Under the pieces are notes generated by a model. That model did not search any database, was not told the DNA's origin, and saw nothing but the letters and a program-made list of their open reading frames with translations. Shown piece by piece: positions 40,287 through 48,853 of a DNA stretch of 54,163 nucleotides. The stretch is from Prevotella sp. ne3005 (GTDB lineage Bacteria > Bacteroidota > Bacteroidia > Bacteroidales > Bacteroidaceae). Position 1 is the first letter of the stretch. Every line of letters begins with the position of its first letter. Both the position numbers and the translations under genes were made by a program. The DNA is taken from assembly GCF_900110085.1 (NCBI RefSeq), contig NZ_FOCK01000014.1:1-54163 (forward strand), in the 5' to 3' direction.

Positions 40287-41700
40287 AAGAGAGTTGGGTC
40301 TTGGGCCAGTTGACGAGATAGAGCTTTTCCGTGGCACGGGTGAAGGCCGTATAGAGCCAGTGGATATAGTCAGGACTGAGCATATCGTCAGTCATATACC
40401 CCTGGTCGAGATAGACATGCGCCCATTGTCCACCTTGTGCCTTATGACAGGTAACGGCATAGGCATACTTTATCTGAAGAGCGTTATAATACTTGTCGCT
40501 CTTCAGTTTTTTGATGCGATCGGCCTTGAAGGGCACATCAGCATAATCCTCCAGCACCGCCTGATAAAGCTGTTCCTGCTGTTCTCTTGTCAGGGCAGGC
40601 GCCTCTGTGGTGAGCGAGTCGAGCACCACGATGGCCGTCAGCTCATAGTTATCATAGTCGGGATAGGTCATGGTCACCTCTGCAAAGCGGAAGCCGTAGA
40701 GCTCGTGGATGTTCCTCACGCGCTGTATGATGGCAATGTCACCATTGGCGATGAAGGCTATCTCCTTCGACTGTTCCGTCCAATAGTAGTTGTTCTTCAC
40801 AATCATCAACTGGTCACCACGACAGAGTTCCTCCTCACGGTCGAGCACAGTGTTGCGGATGCCCTGATTATAGATGTTCGCCCGTTTGTTGCTGCGCGTC
40901 ACGACGATGGTCTCATCCAATCCCACACGACTGTAACTGCTGGCCAACGACTCTATCAGCTCGTCGCCAGGCACCACCTGGATATCTGCAAAACCATGGA
41001 GACTGATCATAGGCAACTGCGTCATCTCGTCATGCGTCACCATCTGTCGGATTCTCGTGGCATTCCAAAGAATGCCCGAGTCCTCACTCTGACGGAGCAC
41101 CTGATTCAGGTCACACTCAAAGACCTTCATGCCATAGGCCCTCAGCACCTCGGCCATCAGCGCAGGACTCTCATCCTCGCCCACAGGTGGCAGCTGGGCC
41201 TTGTCGCCAATCAACAGCATACGGCAATTCTGCCCATTATACACAAACTGCATCAGGTCGTCGAGCAGACAGCCACTGCCAAAGGCCGAATCGCCATAAC
41301 CCTGATTATTGATCATCGAAGCCTCATCGACAATAAATAAGGTATCGCGGTTCAGGTTCACGTTCAGGTTAAAGACGGAGAGGTCGCCAGCTGATTTCTG
41401 ACGATAGATACGACGATGGATGGTATAGGCGTCATGGCCGGAATGGAGCGAGAACACCTTGGCTGCTCGCCCCGTAGGTGCCAGCAGTATCAGCTTCTGT
41501 TTCAGTGCCACCATCGCCTTGACGATGGCACCAGCCAACGTGGTCTTTCCCGTACCCGCCGAACCGCGCAGGATCATCACCGCATGTTCCTCCCTATCGG
41601 TCATAAACCAGGAAAAGACGTCGAGGGCATGCTCCTGCTCTGGCGTAGGCGTCAAGCCCAATGCCTGACAGATACGGTATTTCAGTTCGTCTTGAATCAT
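40273..41700 (-). CDS. RecD-like ATP-dependent helicase / UvrD_C_2 protein
   Basis: The 475-residue protein (start at 41700, MIQDELKYRICQALG) has Walker A RGSAGTGKTTLAG (about 48-60), DEASM (motif II), GDKAQLPPVG (motif III), and the UvrD C2 block CHKAQGGQW followed by YTAFTRATEKLYLV. It is a superfamily 1B helicase resembling the helicase part of RecD2, without the long N-terminal region. A role in repair or conjugal DNA processing is inferred. Its final residues and stop codon come from palindromic element R2. Its promoter is divergent and overlaps that of the next gene. Confidence 0.88.
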   Translation of the reverse strand: MIQDELKYRICQALGLTPTPEQEHALDVFSWFMTDREEHAVMILRGSAGTGKTTLAGAIVKAMVALKQKLILLAPTGRAAKVFSLHSGHDAYTIHRRIYRQKSAGDLSVFNLNVNLNRDTLFIVDEASMINNQGYGDSAFGSGCLLDDLMQFVYNGQNCRMLLIGDKAQLPPVGEDESPALMAEVLRAYGMKVFECDLNQVLRQSEDSGILWNATRIRQMVTHDEMTQLPMISLHGFADIQVVPGDELIESLASSYSRVGLDETIVVTRSNKRANIYNQGIRNTVLDREEELCRGDQLMIVKNNYYWTEQSKEIAFIANGDIAIIQRVRNIHELYGFRFAEVTMTYPDYDNYELTAIVVLDSLTTEAPALTREQQEQLYQAVLEDYADVPFKADRIKKLKSDKYYNALQIKYAYAVTCHKAQGGQWAHVYLDQGYMTDDMLSPDYIHWLYTAFTRATEKLYLVNWPKTQLSCHFD

Positions 41701-41707
41701 TTCGGCT

Positions 41708-41756
41708 ACAAAGTTACTAAATATTTTGTGGTTTACAAAAATATTCGTAACTTTGT
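41708..41756. promoter_or_regulatory. Two face-to-face overlapping promoters
   Basis: Plus direction: TTTG (41725-41728), 19 bases, TAACTTTG (41748-41755). Minus direction: TTTG (41739-41736), 19 bases, TAACTTTG (41716-41709). The two -7 boxes sit in an exact 10-bp inverted repeat (ACAAAGTTAC 41708-41717 and GTAACTTTGT 41747-41756). RNA polymerase cannot occupy both at once, so the RecD-like gene and the 31-residue peptide operon probably exclude each other. Confidence 0.8.
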
Positions 41757-41764
41757 GCCCGATT

Positions 41765-41860
41765 ATGCAAATCAATGACAAACTGACTAACATCATCCTG
41801 GCCATGATTGCCGTAGGACTGCTCGTCCTCTGCATCGCCAGTGTGGTTAACGGAAAATGA
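41765..41860 (+). CDS. 31-residue membrane peptide coupled to DUF3822
   Basis: ATG at 41765 opens a 31-residue frame beginning MQINDKLTNIILAMIAVGLL and ending ASVVNGK. A single hydrophobic helix covers residues about 9-27. It begins 9 bases after a consensus -7 box, so it is almost leaderless. Its TGA overlaps the ATG of the DUF3822 gene (ATGA), a sign of translational coupling. I know no family; function unknown. Confidence 0.65.
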   Translation: MQINDKLTNIILAMIAVGLLVLCIASVVNGK

Positions 41861-42657
41861 TGGACAAGAGAAAGTTGATCATACGCTTAGGGAAGAACTC
41901 GCTTTCCTTCACGATGCCCAACGCTACCGACACGGAGCAGCCGGTCATCTACGAGCCCTTCATCGTCAAGGGTGGCATCTCCATGACTGCCAACCTGCAC
42001 GAGGCCTTCAAGACTGTGAATCTGATGGCCACTGATACGCGCAGGGTGCAGGTGTTGGTGGATACACCTTCCATGCTGGTGCCCATCGAGCAGTTTGAGG
42101 AAGATGAGATGGAAGCTCTCTTCAACCATACATTCCCCAACAAGTCAGGCCGTCGTGTCATACACTACAACGTATTACCCGAGTTGAAGGCCGTCTGCCT
42201 CTTTGCCGTCAGCAAGGATGTGGCAGGTGTGATTGCCGACCGTTTCGACGAGATACAATTCATCCAGGCGATGACCCCAGTGTGGCATCACCTCCACCAG
42301 CGCAGTTTCACAGGCCACCGCAACAAACTCTACGGCTATTTCCACAACAAGCAGCTCGACATCTTCAGCTTCCAGCAGAACCGCTTCAAATTCTGCAACT
42401 CGTTTGAGGCCAGCCACGCCCACGACGCTCTCTACTTCCTGCTCTACGTCTGGAAGCAACTACACATGGAGGCTGTTCACGACGAGATGCATATCGTGGG
42501 CGACATCCCCGAACGCGAATGGCTCCTCCAGGAGCTGAAGCGCTTCCTCCAGAAGGCTTACATCATCAACCCCGCTGCTGACTTCCAGAAGGCTCCTGCC
42601 ACTAAGATTGCAGGCATGCCCTACGACCTGATGGCACTCTTAATCAAAGGACGATGA
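41857..42657 (+). CDS. DUF3822 family protein
   Basis: The 266-residue protein belongs to DUF3822, a Bacteroidota family usually next to rsmD. It resembles an actin-like/ASKHA fold at low level; I see RKLIIRLGKNSLSFTM at the start, FVDEVTP-like ASHAHDALYFLLYVWKQL in the middle and GDIPEREWLLQELKRFLQK later. Two start codons are adjacent (41857 and 41860); the first overlaps the stop of the 31-residue gene. Its stop overlaps the rsmD start (ATGA), so three genes are translationally linked. Confidence 0.85.
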   Translation: MMDKRKLIIRLGKNSLSFTMPNATDTEQPVIYEPFIVKGGISMTANLHEAFKTVNLMATDTRRVQVLVDTPSMLVPIEQFEEDEMEALFNHTFPNKSGRRVIHYNVLPELKAVCLFAVSKDVAGVIADRFDEIQFIQAMTPVWHHLHQRSFTGHRNKLYGYFHNKQLDIFSFQQNRFKFCNSFEASHAHDALYFLLYVWKQLHMEAVHDEMHIVGDIPEREWLLQELKRFLQKAYIINPAADFQKAPATKIAGMPYDLMALLIKGR

Positions 42658-43226
42658 GAATCATTACAGGCATATACAAGGGACGGCACTTTGAGATTCC
42701 AAGGAGTTTCAAGGCACGACCCACCACCGACTTTGCCAAGGAGAACATCTTCAATGTCCTGACGGGTTATATGGACTTTGAAGGCGCCACAGCCCTCGAC
42801 CTCTTCTCTGGCACCGGCAGCATCTCCCTCGAACTGGTATCGCGCGGCTGTGCCCACGTCATCAGCGTCGAAATGGATCGCGACCACCACCGCTTCATCC
42901 AAGAGTGCTTCCGCAAACTTCAGGGCAACAATGTTCAATGTTCAATGTTCAATGTTCAATGTATCCGGGGCGATGCCTTCCGCTTCATCAAGTCGTGCAA
43001 ACAGCAGTTTGACTTCATCTTTGCCGATCCTCCCTATGCCCTGAAAGAACTGCCCCAGATTCCGGGTCTCATCTTCGAAAAAGGCCTGCTCAAGCCCGAG
43101 GGTATCTTCGTCTTCGAACATGGCAAAGACCACGACTTCTCCAGCGACCCCCACTTTGTGGAGCATCGCAGCTATGGCAGCGTCAACTTCTCGATTTTCA
43201 GAACAAAGGAGACAACATCCGAGTAA
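42654..43226 (+). CDS. rsmD: 16S rRNA (guanine-966-N2)-methyltransferase
   Basis: The 190-residue enzyme methylates G966 of 16S rRNA. Motifs: MRIITGIYKGR, RPTTDFAKENIFNVL, the SAM loop ALDLFSGTGSISLEL and the catalytic ADPPYAL. Between HRFIQECFRKLQG and IRGDAFRFI there is an odd insertion (NNVQCSMFNVQC, residues about 92-103) encoded by CAATGTT heptamers. It overlaps the DUF3822 stop by 4 bp, and its 3' end overlaps the convergent cls gene by 29 bp. Confidence 0.93.
   Translation: MRIITGIYKGRHFEIPRSFKARPTTDFAKENIFNVLTGYMDFEGATALDLFSGTGSISLELVSRGCAHVISVEMDRDHHRFIQECFRKLQGNNVQCSMFNVQCIRGDAFRFIKSCKQQFDFIFADPPYALKELPQIPGLIFEKGLLKPEGIFVFEHGKDHDFSSDPHFVEHRSYGSVNFSIFRTKETTSE
42929..42962 (+). repeat. 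CAATGTT heptamers inside rsmD
   Basis: Nearly five tandem 7-bp units (42929-42962) lie within the coding sequence. Only changes of three units keep the frame; one unit more or less would truncate the enzyme behind the SAM loop and before the DPPY motif. Confidence 0.9.
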
Positions 43227-44610
43227 GACTCTCCCACAGTCTTACCACTATCTTACGGCTCACGCGACTGGGCACACTCGTCAACAATACCGACTGCTCC
43301 ATATCCTTCAAGAACACCTCTTTCAACTTCAGCGCCACATCCTCGCCATAATAGAAGATGTTGGCCTCGAAGTTATTCTCAAAACTGCGGAAGTCGAGAT
43401 TCGTAGACCCACAGGTGGCGATGGCATCGTCACACACCAGCAGTTTCGAGTGGAGGAATCCCTCCTTATACAGACTTACCTGTACACCTGCCTCCACGAC
43501 CTCGCGCAGATAGCTGCGACTGGCCCACTCCACAAAGCGGGCATCGCTGTGCATAGGACAGAGCACCTTCACATCGACACCTGCCAGGGCGGCCGTCTTC
43601 AGGGCAAAAAGCACCGACTCGTTGGGCAGGAAATAAGGGGTCTCGATATACAGGTATCGGCGTGCGCCCATGATGATGCGCACATACCCTTGCATAATCT
43701 CTGGATAAGGTGTCACAGGACCGCTGGTGACCACCTGTGAGATGGTGTCATTCGAGAGCGTCGCGTCAGCTATCGACGGATAGTATTTCCTGTCGGAGAG
43801 CAGTGAACGGTCAACGAAATACCAGTCCACGAGAAACGCCCTCTGCAGGGCATACACACCACCGCCCGTCACCCTGAGCATCGTATCGCGCCACGACTCC
43901 CTGGCATAGCGCAGGGCGATGTTCATGCCTCCGATATACCCCACCTGTCCGTCGATGACGATGATCTTACGGTGGTTGCGGTAGTTCACCTTACTCGTAA
44001 ACTGGGGGAAGTGTACAGGCATAAACGGCACGGCCTCGATACCCTCCTCGCGCATCCTTTCAAAGAAACGGTGCTTCACGTTCCAACAACCCACATCGTC
44101 GTAGATCAGCCTCACCTCTACGCCCTCCCTCGCCTTGTCTATCAGGGCATCGGCCACCAGAAGGCCCAGGGCGTCGTCGGCAATGATATACATATCGATA
44201 TGGATATGGCTCTTGGCTTGGGCTATATCCCTCAACAGCGAGGGAAAGAACTCTGTGCCGTTCATACACACCTCCACCTCATTGTCCTTGAAGGGCAGCG
44301 ACAGGTTCTGGTTCACGAAAAGGTCTATCAGGGGCTTATACCTCTCGGGCAGCTTCAGATTCTGCTGCTCTGCAAACTCCAGCATCGAGCGTTTCGTCAG
44401 CATGTTCATGGTCCTGTCGCTCACGTAGCGCTCCTTACGGGTGTTGATGCCGAAGAAGAGATAGAACACGATGCCCACGAACGGAACAAACCATATCACC
44501 AGTGCCCAGGCCATCGTCTTGGCAGGTTGGCGATTGTCCAGAATCACGTGGATGATAGCCAGAATGACGATCACCTCATAGATACTGAATAATATGACGT
44601 TCCAATTCAT
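43198..44610 (-). CDS. cls: Cardiolipin synthase
   Basis: The 470-residue enzyme joins two phosphatidylglycerol molecules. It has two N-terminal membrane helices (about 5-25 and 35-55), the linker FFGINTRKERYVSDR, and two phospholipase D motifs: HRKIIVIDGQVGYIGGMN (about 220) and HSKLLVCDDAIATCGSTNLD (about 395). Its start overlaps the dnaG stop by 4 bp (ATGA), so the two are co-transcribed. Its last 29 bases overlap the 3' end of the convergent rsmD gene. Confidence 0.94.
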   Translation of the reverse strand: MNWNVILFSIYEVIVILAIIHVILDNRQPAKTMAWALVIWFVPFVGIVFYLFFGINTRKERYVSDRTMNMLTKRSMLEFAEQQNLKLPERYKPLIDLFVNQNLSLPFKDNEVEVCMNGTEFFPSLLRDIAQAKSHIHIDMYIIADDALGLLVADALIDKAREGVEVRLIYDDVGCWNVKHRFFERMREEGIEAVPFMPVHFPQFTSKVNYRNHRKIIVIDGQVGYIGGMNIALRYARESWRDTMLRVTGGGVYALQRAFLVDWYFVDRSLLSDRKYYPSIADATLSNDTISQVVTSGPVTPYPEIMQGYVRIIMGARRYLYIETPYFLPNESVLFALKTAALAGVDVKVLCPMHSDARFVEWASRSYLREVVEAGVQVSLYKEGFLHSKLLVCDDAIATCGSTNLDFRSFENNFEANIFYYGEDVALKLKEVFLKDMEQSVLLTSVPSRVSRKIVVRLWESLTRMLSPLF

Positions 44611-46553
44611 ACAATGATATCATTACCGAGCTGCTTGGCCAGAGCGTCACGCAACTGCTGGGTATCCTTAAACTCCTCCAGCAGTTTCATCATCTGCTCA
44701 TTGTCCTTGCCCACCTCCTTCAGCTGCTTCGTAATCTCCTTCAGATGTTTCTCCACAATGTCCATCCTCAGGTCGAGCACCAGATGGAGCACATGCTGGC
44801 GCAAGCCGCCCTCACGCTCCTTCAGTTCGAAACCCTTGCCCAACTGATGACGATCTATGGCCAACTCCGCCGCCAACTGCCCTATCTCCATGTCAGGATG
44901 GTGCAGGAAATAAGCCTCGGCCTTAAAGTCCGGCTCACCGCTATGGGCCACGGCCTCGTCGAGTATCTGGTTATAGCGCTCGTCGTGGAAGCTCAGTGCG
45001 TCAGCCCCTAAGTCGTAGGCCACATACTGCGCCACCGTCATATCAGTCGTACCGCCGTCATCCGTTTCCACATTCTCAAAGATCACCTTCTCGCCATCGC
45101 GGATAATGGCCTTCACCAACAGCTTTTCCACTTCGCGGGTCTGTTCGTCGATGGTGTGCAGCCCGATAAACTGTGGCTGCTCCTGCTGAGTGCCCTGCCG
45201 CTCTGCATCCCTTTCTGCCTGTTTCTCCTTCTCCTCTTTGTTCTTGGCAATCATCCCGTTCATCGAGTTCAGCAGCGTCTGCTCCTTGATGCCCAGGCGC
45301 TGGGCCAGTTCGCTGAGGTAGGTAGAGCGCAGTATCTGGTCTGGAATCAGCGAGATGCTCTTCACGATGCCGCCAATGGCTTCACTTCGCTTCACGGGAT
45401 CGGTGATGCCCTCCACCGTCAGGCGCGTCTTAAAGGTGATGAAGTCCGTAGCGTTCTTCTCGATATACTCCCTGAACTCCTGGGCCGAATGCTTGCGGCT
45501 GAAGGAGTCGGGGTCGTCACCATCAGGCAACAGCAGCACCTGCAGATTCATGCCCTCCTCCAGCAGCATGTCAGTACCTCGCATGGCAGCATGGATACCA
45601 GCCTCGTCGCCATCATATAATAAGGTGATATTCTGCGTAAAGCGCCTCAACAGTTTGATCTGATGGATGGAGAGCGCCGTACCTGAGTTGGCCACCACGT
45701 TCTCCAGTCCGCACTGGTGCATGGCAATCACGTCGGTATAACCCTCCACCATAAACACGCGGTCTTCCTTGGCAATGGCCTTCTTCGCCTGGAAGAGTCC
45801 GTAGAGCTCGCGCTCCTTGTGGTAGAGTTCGGAGTCGGGTGAGTTCACATACTTCTGCTGCACGCCCTTGGTACGGGCATCGAGCAGTCGTCCGCCAAAG
45901 GCCACCACCCTACCACTCACGTTCAGCCAAGGGAAAATCACGCGCCCAGCGTAGCGGTCAAGGAGACCTTTCTCCTTGTCTCCTTTCTCAAAACATAGCC
46001 CTGTCTTGACGAGGAACTCCGCCTTGTATCCTGCCTTCTGTGCTGCCAGGGCCAAGGCATCGCGCTTGGGCAGGGCATAGCCAAGGTTAAACTTCTCGAT
46101 GATATCATCGCGGATACCACGGCTACGGAAATACTGCTTACCGATGGCGATGCCGTCGGGGTCGTTCTTCAGCATATCCTGGAAGTACTTCATCGCCCAC
46201 TCGTTCACAGCCAGCATCGACTCACGGTCACTCTGCTGCTGTTTCTCCTCGTCGGTGAGCTCTTTTTCCTCAATCTCGATGTTATATTTCTTCGCCAACC
46301 AGCGCAGGGCCTCGGGATAGGTGATCTGCTCGTGCTTCATCAGGAAGTTGATAGCTGTACCACCCTCGCCACAGGCAAAGCACTTACAGATCTGCTTCGA
46401 GGGCGACACCATGAACGAAGGCGTCGTGTCGTCGTGGAAGGGGCACAGGCCCTTGTAGTTCACGCCTGCCTTCCGCAGCGTCACGAACTCTCCCACCACG
46501 TCCACAATGTTCGTGGCATCCATAATCTTGTCTATCGTCGCCCTGTCAATCAT
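44607..46553 (-). CDS. dnaG: DNA primase
   Basis: The 648-residue primase makes RNA primers at the replication fork. The CHC2 zinc finger uses Cys 37, His 40, Cys 58 and Cys 61 (GLCPFHDD, KCFACGEGG). The catalytic core (about 125-350) and TOPRIM segment contain FMVEGYTDVIAMHQ and LLYDGDEAGIHAA. The C-terminal 180 residues form the helicase-interaction region. A TACCTTTG box lies at 46570-46563 just upstream. cls follows in the same operon. Confidence 0.97.
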   Translation of the reverse strand: MIDRATIDKIMDATNIVDVVGEFVTLRKAGVNYKGLCPFHDDTTPSFMVSPSKQICKCFACGEGGTAINFLMKHEQITYPEALRWLAKKYNIEIEEKELTDEEKQQQSDRESMLAVNEWAMKYFQDMLKNDPDGIAIGKQYFRSRGIRDDIIEKFNLGYALPKRDALALAAQKAGYKAEFLVKTGLCFEKGDKEKGLLDRYAGRVIFPWLNVSGRVVAFGGRLLDARTKGVQQKYVNSPDSELYHKERELYGLFQAKKAIAKEDRVFMVEGYTDVIAMHQCGLENVVANSGTALSIHQIKLLRRFTQNITLLYDGDEAGIHAAMRGTDMLLEEGMNLQVLLLPDGDDPDSFSRKHSAQEFREYIEKNATDFITFKTRLTVEGITDPVKRSEAIGGIVKSISLIPDQILRSTYLSELAQRLGIKEQTLLNSMNGMIAKNKEEKEKQAERDAERQGTQQEQPQFIGLHTIDEQTREVEKLLVKAIIRDGEKVIFENVETDDGGTTDMTVAQYVAYDLGADALSFHDERYNQILDEAVAHSGEPDFKAEAYFLHHPDMEIGQLAAELAIDRHQLGKGFELKEREGGLRQHVLHLVLDLRMDIVEKHLKEITKQLKEVGKDNEQMMKLLEEFKDTQQLRDALAKQLGNDIIV

Positions 46554-46562
46554 AATCGCCTA

Positions 46563-46570
46563 CAAAGGTA
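46563..46570 (-). promoter_or_regulatory. -7 box of dnaG-cls
   Basis: TACCTTTG on the minus strand, only 9 bases before the dnaG ATG, implying a nearly leaderless transcript. Confidence 0.6.
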
Positions 46571-46613
46571 CAAATATTTTTCAATAATGCCATCGAATTT
46601 CAAAAATTCTTTG

Positions 46614-46621
46614 TAATTTTG
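46614..46621 (+). promoter_or_regulatory. -7 box of the twin SGNH esterase gene
   Basis: TAATTTTG, 26 bases before the ATG at 46648; no exact -33. Confidence 0.6.
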
Positions 46622-46647
46622 CACTCGCAAACTACTTTATACTGATC

Positions 46648-48270
46648 ATGATAAGAAAATACTTCCTTCTAGTGACTTTACTGGCAACCACGATGCAGTT
46701 GGCTGCCCAACAGGTGATCGACAACACCCCCGACTCCATCGCCAAGGCCCTCATGAACCGCCCTGCCCCGGGCTCCACCCGTCAGGGCTCTAACCCCGTG
46801 CTCTTCCTCATCGGCAACTCCACCATGCGCAACGGTACGATGGGCAATGGCAACAACGGCCAGTGGGGCTGGGGCTACTTCGCCAACCAGTACTTCGACG
46901 GACGTAAGATCTCCGTAGAGAATCAGGCCCTCGGCGGCATGTCCACCCGTAACTTCTATACCGACCTCTGGCCTGCCGTGCGCCAAGCCCTGAAGCCAGG
47001 CGACTGGGTCATCGTCTCGATAGGCCACAACGACCATGCCGACTTCTTCGATGCCAAGCGTGCCCGTGGTGTCATCGACGGCGTGGCAGAAGATACCATG
47101 ATTGTGGGCTTCAACCTCCGCAAGCAGATTCCCGACACCGTCTACAGCTACGGCCACTACCTGCGCTGCTATATCCGTGAGATCCGTCAGGCGGGTGCCA
47201 ACCCCATCCTCATGTCGCTCACCCCTCGCGATGCCCGCGACGAGCGGGGCCTCATCGTCCGCAAGCCACAGACCCAGTGGGCAGCCTATGTGGCAGCCAT
47301 CGAGGGTGTGCCCTTCGTCGACCTCAACGAGATCTCAGGCAGCAAACTCGACGGCTACAGCCTTTGGAAACAGAAATACCACTTCTATGGCGACCATATC
47401 CACACCTCGGCCTTCGGTGCCCAGCTCAACGCCCGTTCTGCTGCCGAGGGTATCTACTACTCTAATAATCCCCAGCTGAAGCCCCTGCAAGCATTAATGC
47501 TTAATGTTGAAAGCTCAAAGCTCAATGTAGACCGCTCCAGCGGTCGTCCCGTGGTGTTCATCTGTGGCGACTCCACCGTGAAGAATGAAGACAAGGCCGA
47601 CCACACTGGCATGTGGGGCTGGGGCTCGCTGGCCACCACCATCTTCGACACCTCGAAGATCACCGTCAGCAATCAGGCCATCGCAGGGCGCAGCACCCGC
47701 TCTTACCTCAACGAAGGCCGTTGGGAGCGCGTCTACAACGCCCTGCAGCCAGGCGACTTCGTACTGCTGCAGTTTGGTCATAACGACATCGGCAACCTCA
47801 CCGACGCGAAAGCCCGTGCCGTCATCGCCAGTGCCGAAGACACCTGCCACGTCTATCAGATAGAGGGCGACGGCCGCTATGAACTCATCTACTCCTTCGG
47901 CTGGTACCTGAAGAAATTCATCGACGACGTACGTGAAAAAGGCGCCACCCCTATCCTACTCTCCCTCACACCGCGCAACGAGTGGCCTGACGGCAAGATA
48001 GAGCGTCGCAACGACAGCTATGGCCGCTGGTATCGGGAGGTAGTGGAGCAGACGGGCGTCAGCTTCATCGACGTCCACAACATCTCTGCCGACTTCCTCG
48101 ACAAGAAATTCGCAGGCAAGGATCCCGAGAAGTGCAAACAAAAGGCCGCGGTATATTTCAACCACGACCATACGCACACCTCCTACCAAGGTGCCCTGAT
48201 GAACGCCCGAAGCGTCGCCCGCGGCCTCAAAGCCTCAGCCTCCCCCCTCGCAGCGTACCTCAGGAAATAA
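46648..48270 (+). CDS. Twin-domain SGNH esterase, rhamnogalacturonan acetylesterase type (CE12-like)
   Basis: The 540-residue protein has a signal peptide (to LAAQ) and two SGNH hydrolase domains in tandem. Domain 1 (about 45-275) has IGNSTMRNG (GNS in place of GDS), GGMSTRNF, IGHNDHADFF and GDHIHTSAFGAQ. Domain 2 (about 300-530) has CGDSTVKN, AGRSTRSY, FGHNDIGNL and HDHTHTSYQGA. Both keep Ser, Gly, Asn and His of the family. Such enzymes remove acetyl groups from pectin rhamnogalacturonan or from xylan. The linker (about 281-300) is encoded by AATG/AAAGCTC short repeats. The 3' end overlaps the M15 gene by 11 bp. Confidence 0.85.
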   Translation: MIRKYFLLVTLLATTMQLAAQQVIDNTPDSIAKALMNRPAPGSTRQGSNPVLFLIGNSTMRNGTMGNGNNGQWGWGYFANQYFDGRKISVENQALGGMSTRNFYTDLWPAVRQALKPGDWVIVSIGHNDHADFFDAKRARGVIDGVAEDTMIVGFNLRKQIPDTVYSYGHYLRCYIREIRQAGANPILMSLTPRDARDERGLIVRKPQTQWAAYVAAIEGVPFVDLNEISGSKLDGYSLWKQKYHFYGDHIHTSAFGAQLNARSAAEGIYYSNNPQLKPLQALMLNVESSKLNVDRSSGRPVVFICGDSTVKNEDKADHTGMWGWGSLATTIFDTSKITVSNQAIAGRSTRSYLNEGRWERVYNALQPGDFVLLQFGHNDIGNLTDAKARAVIASAEDTCHVYQIEGDGRYELIYSFGWYLKKFIDDVREKGATPILLSLTPRNEWPDGKIERRNDSYGRWYREVVEQTGVSFIDVHNISADFLDKKFAGKDPEKCKQKAAVYFNHDHTHTSYQGALMNARSVARGLKASASPLAAYLRK

Positions 48271-48808
48271 TGAACGACGTTCGTCGACGATTATCCTTCG
48301 GACGCACGGCAAAGTGAATCCAGTAGCGCCCCTGCTTGTTGCGCTCGATGAAGAGTTCGTCGTAATCGCGCTTCGTGCCGTCTGCGATATCCATGAGGAT
48401 GTTCGCATAGCGAAGCGCCTGCTCAAAGCCTTCACATCGGATATCCACCGCACATCCCGTCAGATGATTACTCGTTGGCGCCCCGCCCACGGCCTTATTC
48501 ACCTCCGGCGAGCGATAGCCCGATGAAATAATAATGGGATTGTCATCTCGAGCACCCCCATTGTCATCTCGACTAAGCGAAGCGCATGGAGAGATCTCTC
48601 GACTCCGCTCGAGATGACTGGAAGGATACAACGTATTATACGAATACCTTAAATCCTCCAACCAATTCTCACAGAGATTCTTCAGATTCTCTATCGCCAC
48701 ATGGCTGGGAATATTTCCGTCAGCCGTTTTCACACTCGTTTTCGTAACCTCCCCGAGCGTATAATGCTCGGAGAGGTTCATGTTCTTGTTAATACTTACT
48801 TCTGTCAT
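48260..48808 (-). CDS. M15A-type peptidase interrupted in frame by a palindromic element
   Basis: The 182-residue protein is a D-Ala-D-Ala carboxypeptidase-like (M15A) protein: NLSEHYTLGEV start, IISSGYRSPEVNKAVGGAPT, zinc ligand block SNHLTGCAVDIRC, and WIHFAVRP near the end. Between DLRYSYNTLY and PIIISSGYRS, where the family has a short loop, about 26 extra residues (64-89; SSHLERSREISPCASLSRDD) are encoded by element R3. The frame is kept. Members often accompany BT4734-like/DUF3987 genes; here that gene lies 45 bp upstream. A start at 48781 (MNLSEHY) is possible too. Confidence 0.88.
   Translation of the reverse strand: MTEVSINKNMNLSEHYTLGEVTKTSVKTADGNIPSHVAIENLKNLCENWLEDLRYSYNTLYPSSHLERSREISPCASLSRDDNGGARDDNPIIISSGYRSPEVNKAVGGAPTSNHLTGCAVDIRCEGFEQALRYANILMDIADGTKRDYDELFIERNKQGRYWIHFAVRPKDNRRRTSFIIS
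48542..48618 (-). repeat. Palindromic element copy R3, in frame inside the M15 peptidase gene
   Basis: The 77-bp copy is bounded by GTCATCTCGAG and CTCGAGATGAC and has an extra outer half-site (48542-48571). Relative to the coding strand it lies in the opposite orientation to R4 and R5, yet also gives an open frame without stops. Confidence 0.92.
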
Positions 48809-48830
48809 AATCTATATTCAATTATCAATT

Positions 48831-48851
48831 TGCAAGATGCAAGATGCAAGA
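48831..48851 (-). repeat. Three TGCAAGA heptamers between the DUF3987 and M15 genes
   Basis: TGCAAGA three times, ending 2 bp before the stop codon region of the DUF3987 gene. Together with about 20 AT-rich bases it makes up the intergenic spacer. Confidence 0.8.
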
Positions 48852-48853
48852 AA

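Noticed and set aside
40249..41340. Open frame of 363 codons antisense to the RecD-like gene
   Set aside because: Helicase motifs are on the minus strand; the plus frame begins inside palindromic element R2.
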